DNA of 64,000 bases from Pseudomonas baetica. GTDB lineage: Bacteria; Pseudomonadota; Gammaproteobacteria; Pseudomonadales; Pseudomonadaceae. The stretch spans positions 2,108,001 through 2,172,000 of the forward strand of contig NZ_PHHE01000001.1 in assembly GCF_002813455.1 (NCBI RefSeq), written 5' to 3'. How positions within the stretch are numbered: position 1 is the stretch's first letter; every line of letters begins with the position of its first letter. Below the pieces are notes generated by a model. The model ran no database searches. It was not told the DNA's origin and saw only the letters and a list, made by a program, of their open reading frames with translations. The position numbers and the translations under genes were made by a program. Of this stretch, positions 15,805 through 30,239 are shown piece after piece.

Positions 15805-18800
15805 TTAGTTCACCCAGACGCGAGCGTTACGGAACATACGCATCCAAGGTGCGTCCTCGTTCCAGTCTTCCGAACGCCACGAGTTCTGCACTGCACGGAA
15901 CACACGCTCCGGGTGCGGCATCATGATCGTCACACGGCCATCACGGCTGGTGAGACCGGTAATCCCGCGCGGCGAACCGTTCGGGTTGGCCGGATAACGC
16001 TCGGTGACCTTGCCATGGTTGTCGACGAAACGCATCGCCACACAACCCGACAGATCCGCTTCCAGCAGCGCTTCTTCGCTGGAGAATTCGGCGTGACCTT
16101 CACCGTGAGCGATGGCGATCGGCATACGCGAACCGGCCATGCCCTGCAGGAAGATCGAGTTCGACTCCTGAACCTGAACCATCGCCACGCGCGCTTCGAA
16201 CTGCTCGGAGCGGTTGCGCACGAAGTGCGGCCAGAACTCGCTGCCCGGGATCAGCTCGTGCAGGTTGGACATCATCTGGCAACCGTTGCACACGCCGAGG
16301 GTGAAGCTGTCGTTACGTTCGAAGAAACCCTGGAACGCATCGCGGGCGCGGCTGTTGAACAGTGCCGACTTGGCCCAGCCTTCACCGGCACCCAGTACGT
16401 CGCCGTAGGAGAAACCACCGCACGCCACCAGACCTTTGAACTCGTTCAGGTCGACACGGCCGGCCAGAATGTCGCTCATGTGCACGTCGATCGCGTTGAA
16501 ACCGGCGCGGTCGAACGCGGCCGCCATTTCCACCTGACCGTTGACGCCCTGCTCACGCAGCACGGCAACCTGTGGGCGGATGCCTTTCTTGATGTAAGGC
16601 GCGGCGATGTCCTGGTTGACGTCGTAGCTGAGCTTGACGCTCAGGCCCGGGTTGTCTTCTTCCAGCAGCACGTCGAACTCTTGTTCGGCGCAGTCGGCGT
16701 TGTCGCGCAGACGCTGGATCTGGTAGCTGGTCTCAGCCCAGGTACGCTGCAGCAAACGACGCTGGCCTTCGAACACAGTGTCACCGTTGAAGGTGATGTT
16801 GATCTGGCCGTTGTTGATTGGCTGACCGATCACCGACACGCAATCGCCCAGACCGGCAGCGCTGAACTGCGCGAGGATGTCCGGCGTGGCGTCCTGACGA
16901 ACCTGGATCACGGCGCCCAGTTCTTCGTTGAACAGGATCGCGGCGATGTCGGCCGACGTTTCAGCCAGACCGTCGAGGTTCAGGCTCAGACCGCAATGAC
17001 CGGCGAAGGCCATTTCCACCACGGAGGTCAGCAGACCACCGTCGGAACGGTCGTGGTAAGCCAGCAGGTGACCGTCGGCGTTGAGGCCCTGGATCACGGC
17101 GAAGAAGGCTTTGAGATCTTCAGCATCATCGACGTCCGGCGCTTGCGAGCCGAGCTTGCCGTGCACCTGAGCGAGGATCGAAGCGCCCATGCGGTTCTGG
17201 CCGCGACCGAGGTCGATCAGGATCAGGTCGGTGGTGCCCTTGTCCATGCGCAGTTCCGGAGTCAGGGTCTGACGGATGTCAGCCACTGGCGCGAAACCGG
17301 TCACGATCAACGACATCGGCGAGGTCACGGTTTTTTCTTCGCCGTTATCGTTCCAGCGGGTGGCCATGGACATCGAGTCCTTGCCCACCGGAATGGTGAT
17401 ACCCAGCTCAGGGCACAGTTCCATGCCGACCGCTTTCACGGTGTCGTACAGACGCGCGTCTTCACCCGGGTGGCCAGCGGCGGACATCCAGTTCGCCGAC
17501 AGTTTGATGTCGGAGAGCTTGTTGATGCGCGAAGCGGCAATGTTGGTCAGGGTTTCGCCGATGGCCATGCGGCCCGACGCCGGGGCGTCCAGCAGCGCCA
17601 GCGGAGTACGCTCGCCCATCGCCATCGCTTCACCGGTGTAGACGTCGAAACTGGTGGCGGTGACAGCAACGTCAGCCACCGGAACCTGCCACGGGCCAAC
17701 CATTTGGTCACGGGCGACGAGGCCGGTGATGGTGCGGTCGCCGATGGTGATCAGGAAGCTCTTGCTCGCCACGGCCGGGTGATGCAGAACGCGTTCGATG
17801 CTTTCGCTGATGTCGAGGTTCGACGGATCGAAGTCATCGCCCAGCTCGGCTTCACGCACCACCGAACGGTGCATGCGCGGCGCCTTGCCCAGCAACACTT
17901 CCAGTGGCATGTCCACCGGGTTGTTGCCGAAGTGGCTATCGGTCACGGTCAGTTGCGGCTCGGCGGTGGCTTCACCAACGACGGCAAACGGGCAACGCTC
18001 ACGTTCGCAGATCGCCTGGAAGCGCGCGAAGTCTTCAGGGCCGACGGCCAGAACATAACGCTCCTGGGATTCGTTGGACCAGATTTCGTGCGGGGCCATG
18101 CCCGGCTCGTCGTTAGGAATGTTGCGCAGTTCGAAACGGCCACCGCGCTCGCCGTCGTTGACCAGTTCCGGGAAGGCGTTGGACAGACCGCCCGCGCCGA
18201 CGTCGTGGATGAAGCTGATCGGGTTTTTGTCACCCAGTTGCCAGCAACGGTCGATGACTTCCTGGCAGCGACGTTCCATTTCAGGGTTTTCACGCTGAAC
18301 CGAAGCGAAGTCCAGATCCGCCGAGCTGGTGCCGGTGGCCATGGAGGAAGCCGCGCCGCCGCCCAGACCGATCAACATCGCCGGGCCGCCAAGCACGATC
18401 AGCTTGGAGCCAACGACGATTTCGCCTTTCTTGACGTGTTCTTCGCGGATGTTACCCATGCCGCCAGCGAGCATGATCGGCTTGTGGTAACCGCGAACTT
18501 CGTCACCGTGCGGGGTGGTGATCGACTGTTCGAAGGTACGGAAGTAACCCGTCAGGGCCGGACGACCGAATTCGTTGTTGAACGCGGCGCCGCCGAGCGG
18601 GCCTTCGATCATGATGTCCAGCGCCGTAACGATGCGCTCAGGCTTGCCGTACGGCACTTCCCACGGCTGTTCAAAGCCCGGGATCTGCAAGTTGGATACG
18701 GTGAAACCGGTCAGGCCAGCCTTTGGCTTGGCGCCACGACCGGTTGCGCCTTCGTCACGGATCTCGCCGCCGGAACCGGTGGATGCGCCCGGGAACGGGG

Positions 18801-19701
18801 CAATCGCGGTCGGGTGGTTGTGGGTTTCAACCTTCATCAGGATGTGCACCGGCTCCTGCACCGCGCCGTACTGGCGGGTTTCAGGATTCGGGAAGAAACG
18901 GCCGGCAACGTTGCCGACGATCACCGAAGCGTTGTCCTTATAAGCCGACAGAACGCCTTCGCTGTGCATCACGTAGGTGTTCTTGATCATGCCGAACAGG
19001 CTTTTTTCCTGGTTCTCACCATCAATATCCCAACTGGCGTTGAAGATCTTGTGACGGCAGTGCTCGGAGTTGGCCTGGGCGAACATCATCAGTTCGATGT
19101 CGTGCGGGTTGCGCTTGAGACCGTTGAAGGCGTCGACCAGGTAGTCGATCTCGTCTTCGGCCAAGGCCAGACCCAGCTCGGTGTTGGCTTTTTCCAGCGC
19201 GGCGCGACCGCCGCCGAGGATGTCGATCGCCGTCAGCGGCTTCGGCTCGGCGTGGCTGAACAGACCGGCGGCCTGCTCAAGGTTGCCGAGGACGATTTGC
19301 GTCATGCGGTCATGCAATACATCAGCAATCTGCTGGGCTTGGGCGTCGCTGAACTGACCGGCCACGTAGAACGCAATACCGCGCTCCAGGCGCTGGATCT
19401 TGCTCAGACCGCAGTTGCGGGCGATGTCGCTGGCCTTGCTCGACCATGGCGAGATGGTGCCGAAACGTGGCAACACCAGAAACAGACGGCCGGTCGGCTC
19501 TTGTACCGGAACACTTGGACCGTACTTCAGAAGGCGCGCAAGCACCTGCTGTTCGTCGCCGGTCAGGACGCCGGTGACTTCGGCGAAGTGAGCGAATTCA
19601 GCATACAGGCCACTGACAGACGGAACCTTCTGGCTCAGTTGCTCAAGGAGTTTGCTGTGGCGAAAGGCAGAAAGGGCAGGAGCGCCGCGCAGGATCAACA
19701 T
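15805..19701 (-). CDS. purL: Phosphoribosylformylglycinamidine synthase
   Basis: 1,298 residues, the full-length large form of FGAM synthase, which performs the ATP- and glutamine-dependent fourth step of purine synthesis. The N-terminal and linker regions are followed by two AIRS-type synthetase halves ([20 protein letters not shown] and GGEIRDEG motifs in the first; [10 protein letters not shown] later). The C-terminal glutaminase domain has its nucleophile in [10 protein letters not shown] and the HGEGHAEF motif. It reads leftward, divergent from mltF with a 285-base gap. No purine riboswitch is evident in that gap. The long open frame on the opposite strand is an artefact of codon bias. 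Confidence 0.98.
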   Translation of the reverse strand: MLILRGAPALSAFRHSKLLEQLSQKVPSVSGLYAEFAHFAEVTGVLTGDEQQVLARLLKYGPSVPVQEPTGRLFLVLPRFGTISPWSSKASDIARNCGLSKIQRLERGIAFYVAGQFSDAQAQQIADVLHDRMTQIVLGNLEQAAGLFSHAEPKPLTAIDILGGGRAALEKANTELGLALAEDEIDYLVDAFNGLKRNPHDIELMMFAQANSEHCRHKIFNASWDIDGENQEKSLFGMIKNTYVMHSEGVLSAYKDNASVIVGNVAGRFFPNPETRQYGAVQEPVHILMKVETHNHPTAIAPFPGASTGSGGEIRDEGATGRGAKPKAGLTGFTVSNLQIPGFEQPWEVPYGKPERIVTALDIMIEGPLGGAAFNNEFGRPALTGYFRTFEQSITTPHGDEVRGYHKPIMLAGGMGNIREEHVKKGEIVVGSKLIVLGGPAMLIGLGGGAASSMATGTSSADLDFASVQRENPEMERRCQEVIDRCWQLGDKNPISFIHDVGAGGLSNAFPELVNDGERGGRFELRNIPNDEPGMAPHEIWSNESQERYVLAVGPEDFARFQAICERERCPFAVVGEATAEPQLTVTDSHFGNNPVDMPLEVLLGKAPRMHRSVVREAELGDDFDPSNLDISESIERVLHHPAVASKSFLITIGDRTITGLVARDQMVGPWQVPVADVAVTATSFDVYTGEAMAMGERTPLALLDAPASGRMAIGETLTNIAASRINKLSDIKLSANWMSAAGHPGEDARLYDTVKAVGMELCPELGITIPVGKDSMSMATRWNDNGEEKTVTSPMSLIVTGFAPVADIRQTLTPELRMDKGTTDLILIDLGRGQNRMGASILAQVHGKLGSQAPDVDDAEDLKAFFAVIQGLNADGHLLAYHDRSDGGLLTSVVEMAFAGHCGLSLNLDGLAETSADIAAILFNEELGAVIQVRQDATPDILAQFSAAGLGDCVSVIGQPINNGQINITFNGDTVFEGQRRLLQRTWAETSYQIQRLRDNADCAEQEFDVLLEEDNPGLSVKLSYDVNQDIAAPYIKKGIRPQVAVLREQGVNGQVEMAAAFDRAGFNAIDVHMSDILAGRVDLNEFKGLVACGGFSYGDVLGAGEGWAKSALFNSRARDAFQGFFERNDSFTLGVCNGCQMMSNLHELIPGSEFWPHFVRNRSEQFEARVAMVQVQESNSIFLQGMAGSRMPIAIAHGEGHAEFSSEEALLEADLSGCVAMRFVDNHGKVTERYPANPNGSPRGITGLTSRDGRVTIMMPHPERVFRAVQNSWRSEDWNEDAPWMRMFRNARVWVN

Positions 19702-19920
19702 CTTCGGGACAGCCTCGGGAAGGGGTGTGCTTTGAGGCCGTGCATTCTAGCCTAAACCGACCTCAACATCACCCGAAACGCTACGCACGGTTGCACTCGG
19801 GTGTCGATCTGTGTTTCTGCCTCGAGAGTCAAATTTATGCAGCATCTGAGTGCGGCTTATTTTTACTGTAACAAAATGCCTTTCGGCCCTATTACTGCGG
19901 GGTTTCGGTCGGTTTTGTGA

Positions 19921-21447
<1,527 letters not shown>

Positions 21448-21467
21448 CCAACACCCCAAAAACAAAT

Positions 21468-21551
21468 GTGGGAGCGAGCCTGCTCGCGAAGGCGTCGTGT
21501 CAGTCGACATCATCTTTGACTGAATACACCGCTTTCGCGAGCAGGCTCGCT
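21468..21551. repeat. REP pair interrupted by the IS110 element
   Basis: GTGGGAGCGAGCCTGCTCGC on the left and CTTTCGCGAGCAGGCTCGCT on the right. The right unit stops at 21551 and resumes at 23963 with CTCCCACAGG. The split point is the CT dinucleotide within GCTCGCTCCCAC. Confidence 0.9.
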
Positions 21552-21674
21552 TGTATGGTAGGACTTGAAGGGAGGAGGAGGGACAAGGCTCGATTCTGAC
21601 TGTTGACGCAGCACAGACCGTGGGAGATTTCGCCCCTCCTCCTTTCACCCAAGCGCCGATAAAGAATGTAGTGG

Positions 21675-22837
<1,163 letters not shown>

Positions 22838-22991
22838 CAGACACCTCTATCTGGCGAGCATTCTCGCCTAAATGGGTGTCCGGTTTCATTAGACCACTAC
22901 AGAATGCATCTGGCTAGACCGACGATAGGAACAAGCCTGCGCCTCTGGGTGAACCCTTCAAGTGCTCAAACCTTATCCCGGAGGAAATCCT

Positions 22992-23939
22992 GTGGCAATG
23001 CCAGTCGCTCTATCAAATCCGATCGTTGGCGTGGATGTCGCCAAAAATGAACTGGTGATTTATCAGGCCGATAGCGATCTGCTTGAAGCGATTCCCAATA
23101 CCAAAACATCCATCAAGCAGTGGCTGAAGGCCTTGCTCGTCCCCGTGTCTATTGCCATTGAGGCAACCAACATCTACCACCTGGAATTCGCTGATTTGGC
23201 CTATGCGGCCGGTTGCACGATTTACATGGTGGGCGGCTATGAACTCAAACACTACCGCGAAGGCGTGAAGATCCGCGCCAAAACCGACGCCTTGGACGCC
23301 AAGCTGCTGGCCCGTTACCTGAAGAACGAAGCCGAGGAGTTGCACCCCTGGACCCCGCCATCACCGCTGTACCGCCAGCTCCTGAGCCTTTTCCGCCGCC
23401 GCGCGGCTTTGGTCCAGGCAAGGGTCGGCCTGGTGCAGAGCTGGTCGAATGAGCCGCTGTTGAAGGCAGCTTTTGCTGAACAAATAAAATCCATGCAGCG
23501 GCTTGAAACGATGATCGAAAAGACGATCAACGATCAGCTCAAACAAGCCGGTTTGCTCGGCCAATTGAAGCGTTGCCTGAAAGTTGAGGGCATTGGATTT
23601 CTGACCGGAGCGCGCCTGCTCACGGCGTTTCAGCGGGGAGAATTTAGCAACGCGGATGCGTTTATCGCCTTCCTGGGCATGGATTTACGGGTATCGAAAT
23701 CAGGGCAAAAGGACGGTCGCCGCAGCTTGACCAAGCGCGGAGACCCCGAGGCCCGCCGACTTTTGCACAACGCAGCGATGTCGGCTAGCCGTACGATAGC
23801 CTGGAAAGGGTTTTACGAAGCCCAGAGAGCACGGGGTTTCAGCACCACGCAGGCGTTGGTGATGCTGGCTCGCAAACTTGCTCGGGTGGTATTCGCCTTG
23901 CTGAAAGGGCAAAGCGAATATCAGACAAAAGTCAGTTGA
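22992..23939 (+). CDS. IS110-family transposase (bridge-RNA-guided recombinase type)
   Basis: About 315 residues from the GTG at 22992, which has GGAGG seven bases upstream; ATG 22998 is an alternative. The N-terminal RuvC-like DEDD domain shows VGVDVAKNEL, AIEATN and KTDALDAKLLARY. The C-terminal transposase_20 domain carries RRLLHNAAMSAS, where the Ser is the likely nucleophile by comparison with IS621. The frame is intact. The guide RNA encoded upstream is interrupted, so the enzyme may only be able to act with a bridge RNA supplied from another copy. Confidence 0.93.
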   Translation: MAMPVALSNPIVGVDVAKNELVIYQADSDLLEAIPNTKTSIKQWLKALLVPVSIAIEATNIYHLEFADLAYAAGCTIYMVGGYELKHYREGVKIRAKTDALDAKLLARYLKNEAEELHPWTPPSPLYRQLLSLFRRRAALVQARVGLVQSWSNEPLLKAAFAEQIKSMQRLETMIEKTINDQLKQAGLLGQLKRCLKVEGIGFLTGARLLTAFQRGEFSNADAFIAFLGMDLRVSKSGQKDGRRSLTKRGDPEARRLLHNAAMSASRTIAWKGFYEAQRARGFSTTQALVMLARKLARVVFALLKGQSEYQTKVS

Positions 23940-23989
23940 GGGCTTCCCCTCAACCATAGAATCTCCCACAGGTGGGGCTGTGTTGCCGC

Positions 23990-24733
23990 TTAGTGTTTTG
24001 CAGCTGCGAGAATCAACGCTTTCATCTCGGACACTGCGGACTTGAACCCCACGAACAGAGCATGCGCCACCAACGCATGGCCAATGTTCAGTTCATTGAT
24101 GCCCTTGATCGCCGCCACCGCCTCAACGTTGTGGTAGTGCAGGCCATGGCCGGCATTGACGATCAGGCCCTGGGCCAGACCAAACGCAACACCATCCGCC
24201 ACGCGCTTCAATTCTTCGGCAACTTCAGTCGGTGTTTCGGCGTCGGCATAACGCCCGGTGTGCAGTTCGATGGCCGGCGCACCGACGCGCTTCGAAGCGG
24301 CAATCTGGCGCTCATCGGCGTCGATGAACAGCGACACTTCGCTGCCGATCTTCGACAGACGCTCAACCGCAGCCCTGATCCGTTCCTCCTGCCCCGCTAC
24401 GTCCAGACCGCCCTCAGTGGTCAGCTCCTGACGGGTTTCCGGAACCAGGCAGATGTGCGCCGGCCGGATGCGCTCGGCGAACGCCATCATTTCTTCGGTG
24501 ACGCCCATTTCGAAGTTCATGCGGGTTTGCAGCACATCCTTGAGCAACAGCACGTCGCGCTCCTGAATGTGTCGGCGGTCTTCACGCAGGTGCACGGTGA
24601 TGCCGTCGGCGCCCGCCTCTTCCGCGTCCAGCGCCGCCTTGACCGGATCCGGGTAGCGCGTGCCACGGGCCTGACGCAGGGTGGCGACGTGGTCGATGTT
24701 CACGCCAAGAAGAATGCGATTGCTGGTGGTCAC
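23990..24733 (-). CDS. pdxJ: Pyridoxine 5'-phosphate synthase
   Basis: 247 residues, typical length. It condenses 1-deoxyxylulose-5-phosphate with 3-amino-2-oxopropyl phosphate in vitamin B6 synthesis. Conserved segments [31 protein letters not shown] and [10 protein letters not shown] match the TIM-barrel active site with its phosphate-binding and catalytic His/Glu residues. It is the last gene of a leftward cluster recO-pdxJ with 48 bases between them. The IS110 element ends 27 bases after its stop codon. Confidence 0.98.
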   Translation of the reverse strand: MTTSNRILLGVNIDHVATLRQARGTRYPDPVKAALDAEEAGADGITVHLREDRRHIQERDVLLLKDVLQTRMNFEMGVTEEMMAFAERIRPAHICLVPETRQELTTEGGLDVAGQEERIRAAVERLSKIGSEVSLFIDADERQIAASKRVGAPAIELHTGRYADAETPTEVAEELKRVADGVAFGLAQGLIVNAGHGLHYHNVEAVAAIKGINELNIGHALVAHALFVGFKSAVSEMKALILAAAKH

Positions 24734-24781
24734 GGGTGCGCGCTCCTGAAGGAAAAGATTCGGCGCACAGCATACGTGAGA

Positions 24782-25471
24782 TCAGGGCTTGCGAAACAGC
24801 TCGCGACTGACAAGAGGACGACCGCCCAAATGAACCGCCAATGCCTGACGCATCAAGCGCTTGGCGGCGGACAGTGCGCCGGGCGCGGTCCAGTCGGCTT
24901 CGGACATGGCCAGTAATTCGGCGCCATTGAACAGGCCGGGTTGCAGCAGGTAGACACGCTCAAGCCCGGCATCGACTTGCAGCCGATAGAGGCCGTCCGG
25001 CGCGACAGGTTCGCCGTGAATATCGCTGTTCATGGAAAAGCCGTAGCCGAGATCATCCAGCAGGCGCCATTCGAACGAGCGCAACAGCGGCTCCAGCGCT
25101 CGGCCTTCAGCCAGGGCCAGCAAGGTCGCAGCGTAATGATCAAACACGGCCGGATGCGGGTCTTCGGCGGGCAGCAAGCGGATCAGTAACTCATTGAGGT
25201 AGAGGCCACTGAACAGGGCCTCGCCAACCATCCAGGTCGCGTTGCCGGCACTTTCCATGCGCCCGACATTCTTCAGCTCGCCCTTGCCACGAAACTCTAC
25301 TTCCAGCGGTACGAACGGTCGCGCCAGCGTCCCGGCCTTGCCCCGCGCACTGCGCAACACCGCCCGCAGCCGACCTTGCGGCGTTAGGAAATCGACCAAC
25401 GCGCTGGTTTCGCGGTAGGCGCGAGAATGCAGAACGTAGGCGGGTTGGGCGGGAGGTGGGGTTTGCGACAT
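24782..25471 (-). CDS. recO: DNA repair protein RecO
   Basis: 229 residues from the ATG at 25471 ([10 protein letters not shown]). A longer frame opens with TTG at 25507 but lacks support. N-terminal OB-fold ([20 protein letters not shown]) and helical C-terminal part. RecO helps RecR load RecA onto SSB-coated DNA in the RecF pathway. Zinc-finger cysteines found in some RecO proteins are not seen. It follows era, separated by a REP pair, and precedes pdxJ as in PAO1. Confidence 0.96.
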   Translation of the reverse strand: MSQTPPPAQPAYVLHSRAYRETSALVDFLTPQGRLRAVLRSARGKAGTLARPFVPLEVEFRGKGELKNVGRMESAGNATWMVGEALFSGLYLNELLIRLLPAEDPHPAVFDHYAATLLALAEGRALEPLLRSFEWRLLDDLGYGFSMNSDIHGEPVAPDGLYRLQVDAGLERVYLLQPGLFNGAELLAMSEADWTAPGALSAAKRLMRQALAVHLGGRPLVSRELFRKP

Positions 25472-25520
25472 TGAGTTCTCGATGAAGAAACGCAGCTTTG
25501 TAAACAACCCAAAACCAAAT

Positions 25521-25609
25521 GTGGGAGCGGGCTTGCTCGCGAATGCGGTGTAACAGTCAACATCAATGCTGAATGCTACACCGCATTCGCGAGCAAGCCC
25601 GCTCCCACA
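25521..25609. repeat. REP pair between era and recO
   Basis: Near-perfect inverted pair GTGGGAGCGGGCTTGCTCGC and GCGAGCAAGCCCGCTCCCAC with a loop of about 35 bases. Confidence 0.92.
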
Positions 25610-25639
25610 GGGGGTTCTGGTGTACTGGAAAACCGGTAT

Positions 25640-26542
25640 TTACAAGTCGCCGTAACCCAGCGAACGCAGTGCGCGCTCGTCGTCGGACCAGCCGCCCTTC
25701 ACCTTGACCCACAGGTTGAGCATGATCTTGGAGTCGAACAGCAGCTCCATGTCCTTGCGCGCTTCGGTACCGATGCGCTTGATGCGCTCGCCCTTGTCGC
25801 CAATGATGATTTTCTTCTGCCCGTCACGCTCGACGAGGATCAGCGCGTGGATGTGCAGGGTTTTGCCCTGCTGCTTGAACTCTTCGATTTCGACGGTGAT
25901 CTGGTACGGCAGCTCGGCGCCCATCTGACGCATGATTTTCTCACGCACCAGTTCGGCGGCGAGGAAACGGCTGCTGCGGTCGGTGATCTGGTCTTCCGGG
26001 AAGAAGTGATCGTTTTCCGGCAGGTGATCGGCAATCACCTTTTCCAGCGCATCAAGGTTGTGACCGTGCTGAGCGGAGATAGGGATGATCTGCGCGTTCG
26101 GCAGCTGTTCCTGCAACCAGCTCAGGTGCGGCATCAGCTCGGCTTTGTCTTCGATGCGGTCGGTCTTGTTCAGCGCGACGATCAGCGGGCCGGTCACGTA
26201 CTGCACGCGCTCCAGGACCATCTGGTCTTCTTCAGTCCACTTGGTGCGATCGACCACGAAGATCACCACGTCGACGTCTTTCAACGCCGCCGAAGCGGTC
26301 TTGTTCATGTAACGGTTGAGCGCTTTTTCGCCACCTTTGTGCATGCCGGGGGTGTCGACGTAGATCGCCTGCACGTCACCTTCAGTCTTGATCCCGAGCA
26401 TGTTGTGACGGGTGGTCTGCGGCTTGCGCGAGGTGATCGCCAGCTTCTGGCCGAGGATGTGGTTCAGCAGCGTGGACTTGCCCACGTTGGGACGGCCGAC
26501 GATGGCAACGTAGCCACAGCGAGTTGCGTTTGTATCAGTCAT
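25640..26542 (-). CDS. era: GTPase Era
   Basis: 300 residues from the ATG at 26542, seven bases after GGAG; the ATG at 26548 is too close to that site. GTPase motifs [13 protein letters not shown] and NKTD are followed by a C-terminal KH RNA-binding domain ([19 protein letters not shown]). Era assists 16S rRNA maturation and 30S assembly. Its start overlaps the end of rnc by eight bases, coupling the two rRNA-processing genes. Confidence 0.98.
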   Translation of the reverse strand: MTDTNATRCGYVAIVGRPNVGKSTLLNHILGQKLAITSRKPQTTRHNMLGIKTEGDVQAIYVDTPGMHKGGEKALNRYMNKTASAALKDVDVVIFVVDRTKWTEEDQMVLERVQYVTGPLIVALNKTDRIEDKAELMPHLSWLQEQLPNAQIIPISAQHGHNLDALEKVIADHLPENDHFFPEDQITDRSSRFLAAELVREKIMRQMGAELPYQITVEIEEFKQQGKTLHIHALILVERDGQKKIIIGDKGERIKRIGTEARKDMELLFDSKIMLNLWVKVKGGWSDDERALRSLGYGDL

Positions 26543-27224
26543 TGCCATTCTCCACGCCTAGGGCAATCAGTGCTGCGGCGGCCGCTACCTGTTCGGCAAT
26601 ACGACGACTCACACCTTGACCTCGGCTTTTTTCATTCAGTAAGACAACTTCGCACTCGACGAAGAAGGTTCGGCAGTGCGGCTCACCCTGGATGTCCACG
26701 ACCTCGTAACGAGGCAGTTCGCAACCGCGCGATTGCAGGTGTTCCTGCAGGCGGGTCTTGGGATCCTTGTTGGTGTCGACCAGCGTCAGGCCTTCGAACT
26801 CGCCGGTCAGCCAGGCCAGTACGCGCTCGCGGGCGACGTCCATGCCGGCGTCAAGGTAGATCGCACCGATCAACGCTTCGAGGGCATCGGCCAGAATCGA
26901 TTCGCGACGGAAACCGCCGCTTTTCAATTCACCGGAACCCAGACGCAGGTAATCACCCAGGTCAAAACCGCGCGCCAGTACAGCCAGCGTCTCACCTTTC
27001 ACCAGACGTGCGCGCAAACGCGACAACTGGCCTTCGCGGGCCAGCGGGAAGCGATCGAACAGCGCCTCGCCAGCGACGAAGTTGAGGATGGCATCGCCGA
27101 GGAATTCCAGGCGTTCATTGTTGCGCCCGGCAAAACTGCGGTGCGTGAGGGCCAGGAGCATCAGCTCCTGATCCTTGAAGGTGTAACCGAGCTGTCGCTC
27201 GAGACGGCTTAATGAGGCGCTCAC
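26535..27224 (-). CDS. rnc: Ribonuclease III
   Basis: 229 residues, GTG start at 27224. The RNase III signature [12 protein letters not shown] lies near residue 36, and a C-terminal double-stranded RNA-binding domain spans about 155-225 ([14 protein letters not shown] onward). It processes rRNA precursors and structured mRNAs. In PAO1 a small DUF4845 gene lies between lepB and rnc; here only 182 bases separate them and I find no such gene. A CGGCGCTGT/ACAGCGCCG hairpin at about 27381-27403 follows lepB in this gap. Confidence 0.97.
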   Translation of the reverse strand: MSASLSRLERQLGYTFKDQELMLLALTHRSFAGRNNERLEFLGDAILNFVAGEALFDRFPLAREGQLSRLRARLVKGETLAVLARGFDLGDYLRLGSGELKSGGFRRESILADALEALIGAIYLDAGMDVARERVLAWLTGEFEGLTLVDTNKDPKTRLQEHLQSRGCELPRYEVVDIQGEPHCRTFFVECEVVLLNEKSRGQGVSRRIAEQVAAAAALIALGVENGND

Positions 27225-27406
27225 GGTTTACCCACGCTGATATCAAAGCTGGATTCCACCGCCATCGCCGGGATACGGCGCAGGCCTGGGACAATTAACG
27301 CTGTGTTCAAAAATTACGTCCTGAATATCGTGGCTTCATGCCCTGAAGTCGATTGTAGCGACTCCAGAAATGCATTCGGCGCTGTGGTCAACAGCGCCGT
27401 GTGTGA

Positions 27407-28261
27407 TTACTTGATCAGGCCAACCCGCGAAAAATTCGGCAGGTGACTGAGTTTCGGTTCCGGCCAGCTCATCCAGACCGCGAAGGCCTTGCCGACGATA
27501 TTCCGGTCGGGAACCATGCCCAGCAGATCCTTGGGAATGTTCGGGTCATCCCAGTAGCGACTGTCGTTCGAGTTGTCGCGGTTGTCGCCCATCATGAAGT
27601 AGTGCCCGGCCGGCACGGTCCACGAATGGTCCGGGGTGGCGCGGTAGCGGCTCATTTCCTTGCGGATCAGGTGCTCGGCAGCGCCGAGTTTTTCCTTGTA
27701 GAGCTCTGCGCTGCCCAGCGTGCCCGGCTCGGAGCCGACCAGTTGCTCGGCAATCGACTCACCATTGACGAACAGACGCTTGTCAGCGGTATAACGAATG
27801 GTGTCGCCCGGCAGGCCAACGACACGCTTGATGTAGTTGACGTTCGGGTCGCTCGGGTAGCGGAACACCATCACATCGCCGCGCTGCGGATCACCGACTT
27901 CGATGATTTTCTTGTCGATCACCGGCAGGCGGATCCCGTAAGAAAACTTGTTCACCAGAATGAAGTCGCCGACGTCCAGGGTCGGTTTCATCGAGCCGGA
28001 CGGAATCTGGAACGGCTCCACCAGGAACGAACGCAGCACCAGTACGATGAACAACACCGGGAAGAACGACTTGCCGTATTCGACCAGCAGCGGCTCTTTG
28101 TTCAGCTTCTCGACCACCACGACGTCGGGCTGGCTGACACTGCCTTGATAAGAGGCAATGGCGGCACGCCGACGCGGTGCAAGAATCAACAGATCGAGCA
28201 ACGCCAACAGGCCGCAGACGAACACGGCGATGACCAGCAACAGCGGGAAATTTAGTGACAT
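27407..28261 (-). CDS. lepB: Signal peptidase I
   Basis: 284 residues. Two N-terminal membrane segments (about 4-22 and 62-80) anchor the periplasmic catalytic domain. The nucleophile Ser is in PSGSMKPTL and the general-base Lys in NYIKRVVGLPGD. The family box GDNRDNSNDSR is present near residue 225. It removes signal peptides from exported proteins. The gene follows lepA by five bases and is co-transcribed. Confidence 0.98.
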   Translation of the reverse strand: MSLNFPLLLVIAVFVCGLLALLDLLILAPRRRAAIASYQGSVSQPDVVVVEKLNKEPLLVEYGKSFFPVLFIVLVLRSFLVEPFQIPSGSMKPTLDVGDFILVNKFSYGIRLPVIDKKIIEVGDPQRGDVMVFRYPSDPNVNYIKRVVGLPGDTIRYTADKRLFVNGESIAEQLVGSEPGTLGSAELYKEKLGAAEHLIRKEMSRYRATPDHSWTVPAGHYFMMGDNRDNSNDSRYWDDPNIPKDLLGMVPDRNIVGKAFAVWMSWPEPKLSHLPNFSRVGLIK

Positions 28262-28266
28262 AGGAC

Positions 28267-30066
28267 CTAACTATCCAACCTGAGCACTGCAAGGAAGGCT
28301 TCTTGTGGAATTTCCACGTTGCCGACCTGCTTCATGCGTTTTTTACCGGCCTTTTGCTTCTCGAGCAGTTTCTTCTTACGGCTGACGTCACCGCCGTAGC
28401 ATTTGGCCAATACGTTCTTTCTGAGCGCCTTGACGGTTGTCCGTGCGACGATCTGACCGCCAATGGCGGCCTGGATGGCCACGTCGAACATCTGACGAGG
28501 AATCAGTTCTTTCATCTTCTCGGTCAATTGGCGACCTTTGAAGTGCGAGTTGTCACGGTGCACGATCAACGCCAGGGCATCGACCTTGTCGCCGTTGATC
28601 AGCACGTCCAGTTTCACCAGATTAGCCGATTGGTAACGATCGAAATGGTAGTCCAGCGAAGCATAGCCGCGGCTGGTGGATTTCAGGCGGTCGAAGAAGT
28701 CCAGGACCACTTCGTTCATCGGCAGGTCATAAGTGACTTGCACCTGATTGCCGAGGAACAGCATGTCGACTTGAACGCCACGCTTCTCGATGCACAGGGT
28801 GATGACGTTACCCAGGTGTTCTTGCGGCACGAGGATATTGGCGCGCACGATTGGCTCGCGCATGTCTTCGACGGCCGAGACATCCGGAAGCTTGGACGGG
28901 TTGTCGACGTAAATCGTTTCACCGGTTTTCAGCACCAGTTCGAAGATTACGGTCGGCGCCGTGGTGATCAGGTCCAGGTCGTATTCGCGCTCGAGACGCT
29001 CCTGGATGATTTCCATGTGCAGCATGCCGAGGAAGCCGCAACGGAAGCCGAAGCCCAGCGCGTCGGAGCTTTCCGGGGTGTACTGCAGCGACGAGTCGTT
29101 CAGGGTCAGCTTCTGCAGCGCTTCGCGGAAATCTTCGAAGTCGTCGGAGCTGACCGGGAACAGGCCGGCGTAAACCTGTGGCTGAATGCGCTTGAAGCCC
29201 GGCAGTACCGGAACATCCGGGGTCGAGCTCAGGGTCAGGGTGTCACCGACCGGCGCACCGTGAATGTCCTTGATGCTGGCAATGATGAAGCCCACTTCGC
29301 CGGCCTTGAGGTCAGCGGTGGCGGTGTGTTTCGGGTTGAATACACCGACGCTGTCGACCAGGTGGATCTTGCCGGTGGACTTGACCAGGATCTTGTCGCC
29401 CTTCTTAACGCGGCCATGACGCACGCGCACCAGGGAGACAACGCCCAGGTAGTTATCGAACCAGGAGTCGATGATCAACGCTTGCAGCGGATCTTCGATG
29501 TTGCCGGTTGGCGCAGGAATGGTCGTTACCAGACGCTCGAGCACCTCGTCGACACCCAGGCCGGTCTTGGCGCTGCAGGTGACGGCGTCAGTGGCGTCGA
29601 TACCGATGATCTTCTCGATTTCGTCTTTGACGCGATCAGGATCAGCCTGTGGCAGGTCGATCTTGTTCAGCACCGGCATGACCTCAAGGCCCTGCTCGAT
29701 CGCGGTGTAGCAGTTGGCCACGGACTGGGCTTCTACGCCCTGACCGGCATCGACCACCAGCAAGGCACCTTCACACGCGGCCAGGGAACGGCTGACTTCG
29801 TAGGTGAAGTCGACGTGCCCCGGGGTGTCAATGAAGTTCAGCTGGTAGGTGACGCCATCTTTGGCTTTGTAATAGAGGGTAACGCTGTGGGCCTTGATGG
29901 TGATCCCGCGTTCACGCTCCAGATCCATGGAATCCAGTACCTGGGCTTCCATTTCACGCTCGGCCAGGCCGCCGCACATCTGGATGAAGCGATCGGCCAG
30001 CGTCGACTTGCCATGGTCAATGTGGGCGATGATGGAGAAATTGCGGATATGACTCAAATCACTCAC
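28267..30066 (-). CDS. lepA: Elongation factor 4 (LepA)
   Basis: 599 residues, GTG start. Translation-factor GTPase with [20 protein letters not shown] and NKIDLPQAD, followed by EF-G-like domains and the LepA-specific C-terminal domain ending near [19 protein letters not shown]. It acts on stalled or mis-translocated ribosomes. In PAO1 mucD lies directly upstream; here the upstream neighbour is lptG, 173 bases away on the same strand, so the gene order has been rearranged at this side. Confidence 0.98.
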   Translation of the reverse strand: MSDLSHIRNFSIIAHIDHGKSTLADRFIQMCGGLAEREMEAQVLDSMDLERERGITIKAHSVTLYYKAKDGVTYQLNFIDTPGHVDFTYEVSRSLAACEGALLVVDAGQGVEAQSVANCYTAIEQGLEVMPVLNKIDLPQADPDRVKDEIEKIIGIDATDAVTCSAKTGLGVDEVLERLVTTIPAPTGNIEDPLQALIIDSWFDNYLGVVSLVRVRHGRVKKGDKILVKSTGKIHLVDSVGVFNPKHTATADLKAGEVGFIIASIKDIHGAPVGDTLTLSSTPDVPVLPGFKRIQPQVYAGLFPVSSDDFEDFREALQKLTLNDSSLQYTPESSDALGFGFRCGFLGMLHMEIIQERLEREYDLDLITTAPTVIFELVLKTGETIYVDNPSKLPDVSAVEDMREPIVRANILVPQEHLGNVITLCIEKRGVQVDMLFLGNQVQVTYDLPMNEVVLDFFDRLKSTSRGYASLDYHFDRYQSANLVKLDVLINGDKVDALALIVHRDNSHFKGRQLTEKMKELIPRQMFDVAIQAAIGGQIVARTTVKALRKNVLAKCYGGDVSRKKKLLEKQKAGKKRMKQVGNVEIPQEAFLAVLRLDS

Positions 30067-30174
30067 GGATCAACACTCAAAAAGGCTGCAGGCATGGCCC
30101 GCCGAAAAATAGCCGGGAATTGTACCTGATACACGGCGCAAGCGTCACGTTCGCCTGTCACCCGGATTGCATGC

Positions 30175-30207
30175 AAAAACGCCCCGATCTGTTGATCGAG
30201 GCGTTTT
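30175..30207 (-). terminator. Intrinsic terminator after lptG
   Basis: AAAACGCCCCGATC pairs with GATCGAGGCGTTTT (one mismatch) around a short loop. A-rich and T-rich flanks allow it to work in both directions. It separates lptG from lepA. Confidence 0.8.
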
Positions 30208-30239
30208 CAGGGTTCAAGCGCAGGATGAAAGCTTGTTCA

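Noticed and set aside
15913..19755. A 1,280-codon open frame opposite purL
   Set aside because: It is the complement of the conserved purL reading frame; its protein is rich in His, Arg and Val in the way typical of antisense shadows in GC-rich DNA and matches nothing.
22962..22991. Upstream GTG for the IS110 transposase at 22962
   Set aside because: It has no Shine-Dalgarno; GTG 22992 follows GGAGG at normal spacing and keeps the family N-terminus.
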